The translations under genes and the position numbers were made by a program. A stretch of DNA of 33,027 nt from Pseudomonadales bacterium. Lineage in GTDB: Bacteria > Pseudomonadota > Gammaproteobacteria > Pseudomonadales > JAHRWD01. This document shows, in pieces, positions 32,250 through 33,027 of the stretch. Location of the stretch: NCBI GenBank assembly GCA_016763075.1, contig JAESUM010000054.1, forward strand, positions 1 to 33,027. Direction: 5' to 3'. Position 1 is the stretch's first letter. Each line of letters begins with the position of its first letter. The notes beneath the pieces are model-generated. The model had not been told where the DNA came from, did no database searches, and was given only the letters and a program-made list of their open reading frames with translations.

Positions 32250-33027
32250 ATGACGAATGATGAAGAACAACAGTTCCTAAATGACTTAGATAAAAAGCTC
32301 TGGAATGCGGCGGATAAATTACGCTCAACCCTTGATGCATCACAATATAAACATACCGTGCTTGGGCTGGTATTTATTAAATATGTATCGGACTCTTTCA
32401 AAATTCGCCAAGACGAACTCACCGCTCTATTTAAAGACCCTGAGAATGATTATTACCTTGATCCTGCTGATTTTGGTGGCGCAGATTCAGATGAGTACAA
32501 CGCAGAATTATCAGAAGAGCTTGAACAGCGCGACTATTACGCAGAGGTCAATGTCTTTTGGGTGCCTGCTGATGCACGGTGGAAATTCCTGCAAGACAAC
32601 AATAAAACAGTCATCGGTGGCGCGGAGCTTCAATTATCAGACGGCACCACAAAAAAAATCAGCTCCGTTGGGCATCTTATTGATAATGCCTTGGATGCTA
32701 TTGAGATTGATAACCCTAAACTCAAAGGCGTATTAAATAAACTCTATACCCGCCTGCAAATCGACCAGTCTAAATTGGGGGAGCTGATTGATCTTGTCGC
32801 CACAATACCCTTTACCCATGCCAGCCTAAATTCAAAAGACATCCTCGGTCACGTTTACGAATACATGTTGGGGCAATTCGCATTGGCCGAAGGTAAAAAG
32901 GGTGGGCAGTTCTACACACCTAAATCCATCGTTAGCCTTATTGTACAAATGCTCGAACCCTTCAAAGGCCGCGTCTATGACCCGGCTATGGGTAGCGGAG
33001 GTTTTTTTGTTCAGTCGGAGCATTTCA
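32250..33027 (+). CDS. hsdM: Type I restriction-modification methyltransferase HsdM (partial)
   Basis: DNA adenine methyltransferase subunit of a type I restriction-modification system; the gene runs off the window. The 259 visible residues cover the N-terminal helical domain (FLNDLDKKLWNAADKLRSTLDASQYKHTVLGLVFIKYVSD), the joining region, and the beginning of the catalytic domain up to FYTPKSIVSLIVQMLEPFKGRVYDPAMGSGGFFVQSEHF, which contains SAM motif I (DPAMGSGG). The NPPF motif lies beyond the edge. Start ATG 32250 has the family-like sequence MTNDEEQQFLN. hsdS and hsdR should follow to the right. Cognate restriction cannot be judged here. Confidence 0.95.
   Translation, partial: MTNDEEQQFLNDLDKKLWNAADKLRSTLDASQYKHTVLGLVFIKYVSDSFKIRQDELTALFKDPENDYYLDPADFGGADSDEYNAELSEELEQRDYYAEVNVFWVPADARWKFLQDNNKTVIGGAELQLSDGTTKKISSVGHLIDNALDAIEIDNPKLKGVLNKLYTRLQIDQSKLGELIDLVATIPFTHASLNSKDILGHVYEYMLGQFALAEGKKGGQFYTPKSIVSLIVQMLEPFKGRVYDPAMGSGGFFVQSEHF

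Overview
The window reads as chromosomal DNA of a heterotrophic, probably aquatic gammaproteobacterium. The evidence is an assimilatory NADH nitrite reductase pair, a CsdA/DeaD-type RNA helicase with a DbpA domain, a long PutA, a PEP-CTERM surface protein, and protein sequences close in feel to Cellvibrio, Teredinibacter or Saccharophagus. The taxonomic placement is inference from recognised families; no search was run. Genes are dense, mostly on the minus strand, with several recently damaged genes and one mobile-looking right end.

Left part (1-14.7 kb) is mostly housekeeping: nirB-nirD with a terminator; a DEAD-box helicase; a YaiI/YqxD-family protein; a cytosolic glycerophosphodiester phosphodiesterase; a GNAT acetyltransferase; a DUF924 protein; a CmcI-like methyltransferase; and putA. 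A TetR regulator follows, divergent from a DUF4188 protein, and the gap between them holds two matching operator-like palindromes 33 bp apart.

Middle part (14.7-20.2 kb) shows decay and surface functions. It has a chemoreceptor split by a single-base frameshift next to an exported rhodanese; a pure (GGGATT)8 tract; a LysR regulator that has lost most of its DNA-binding domain; a lipoprotein-type metallo-beta-lactamase-fold hydrolase; and a PEP-CTERM protein with a sigma-54-type promoter and an upstream 16-bp palindrome.

The most original locus is 20.6-24.9 kb. Five genes with overlapping ends encode two different ATP-grasp ligases, a 12-TM MFS-like transporter, a DinB-fold (metal/thiol-transferase superfamily) protein and an NRDE/TANGO2 (Cys2, Ntn-like) protein. 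They look like a compact, translationally coupled pathway that makes, modifies and moves a small amide- or peptide-linked compound. I know of no described system with this exact set. A DoxX-like membrane protein and a YHS-domain exported protein lie just upstream on the same strand.

Right part (26-33 kb): an alkB-type dealkylase gene carries three separate lesions (premature stop, in-frame 15-bp repeat expansion, 3' frameshift). Next comes a secreted protein with a long coiled-coil stalk. At 29338-29362 lies the 3' end of a tRNA-Leu gene without its body, which I read as the att end of an integrated island extending right beyond the window. The island carries a hipB-hipA pair with twin operators, an orphan DUF6088/AbiEi-like protein with twin 12-bp repeats, an excisionase-like HTH protein and the start of a type I restriction-modification hsdM gene cut by the window end.
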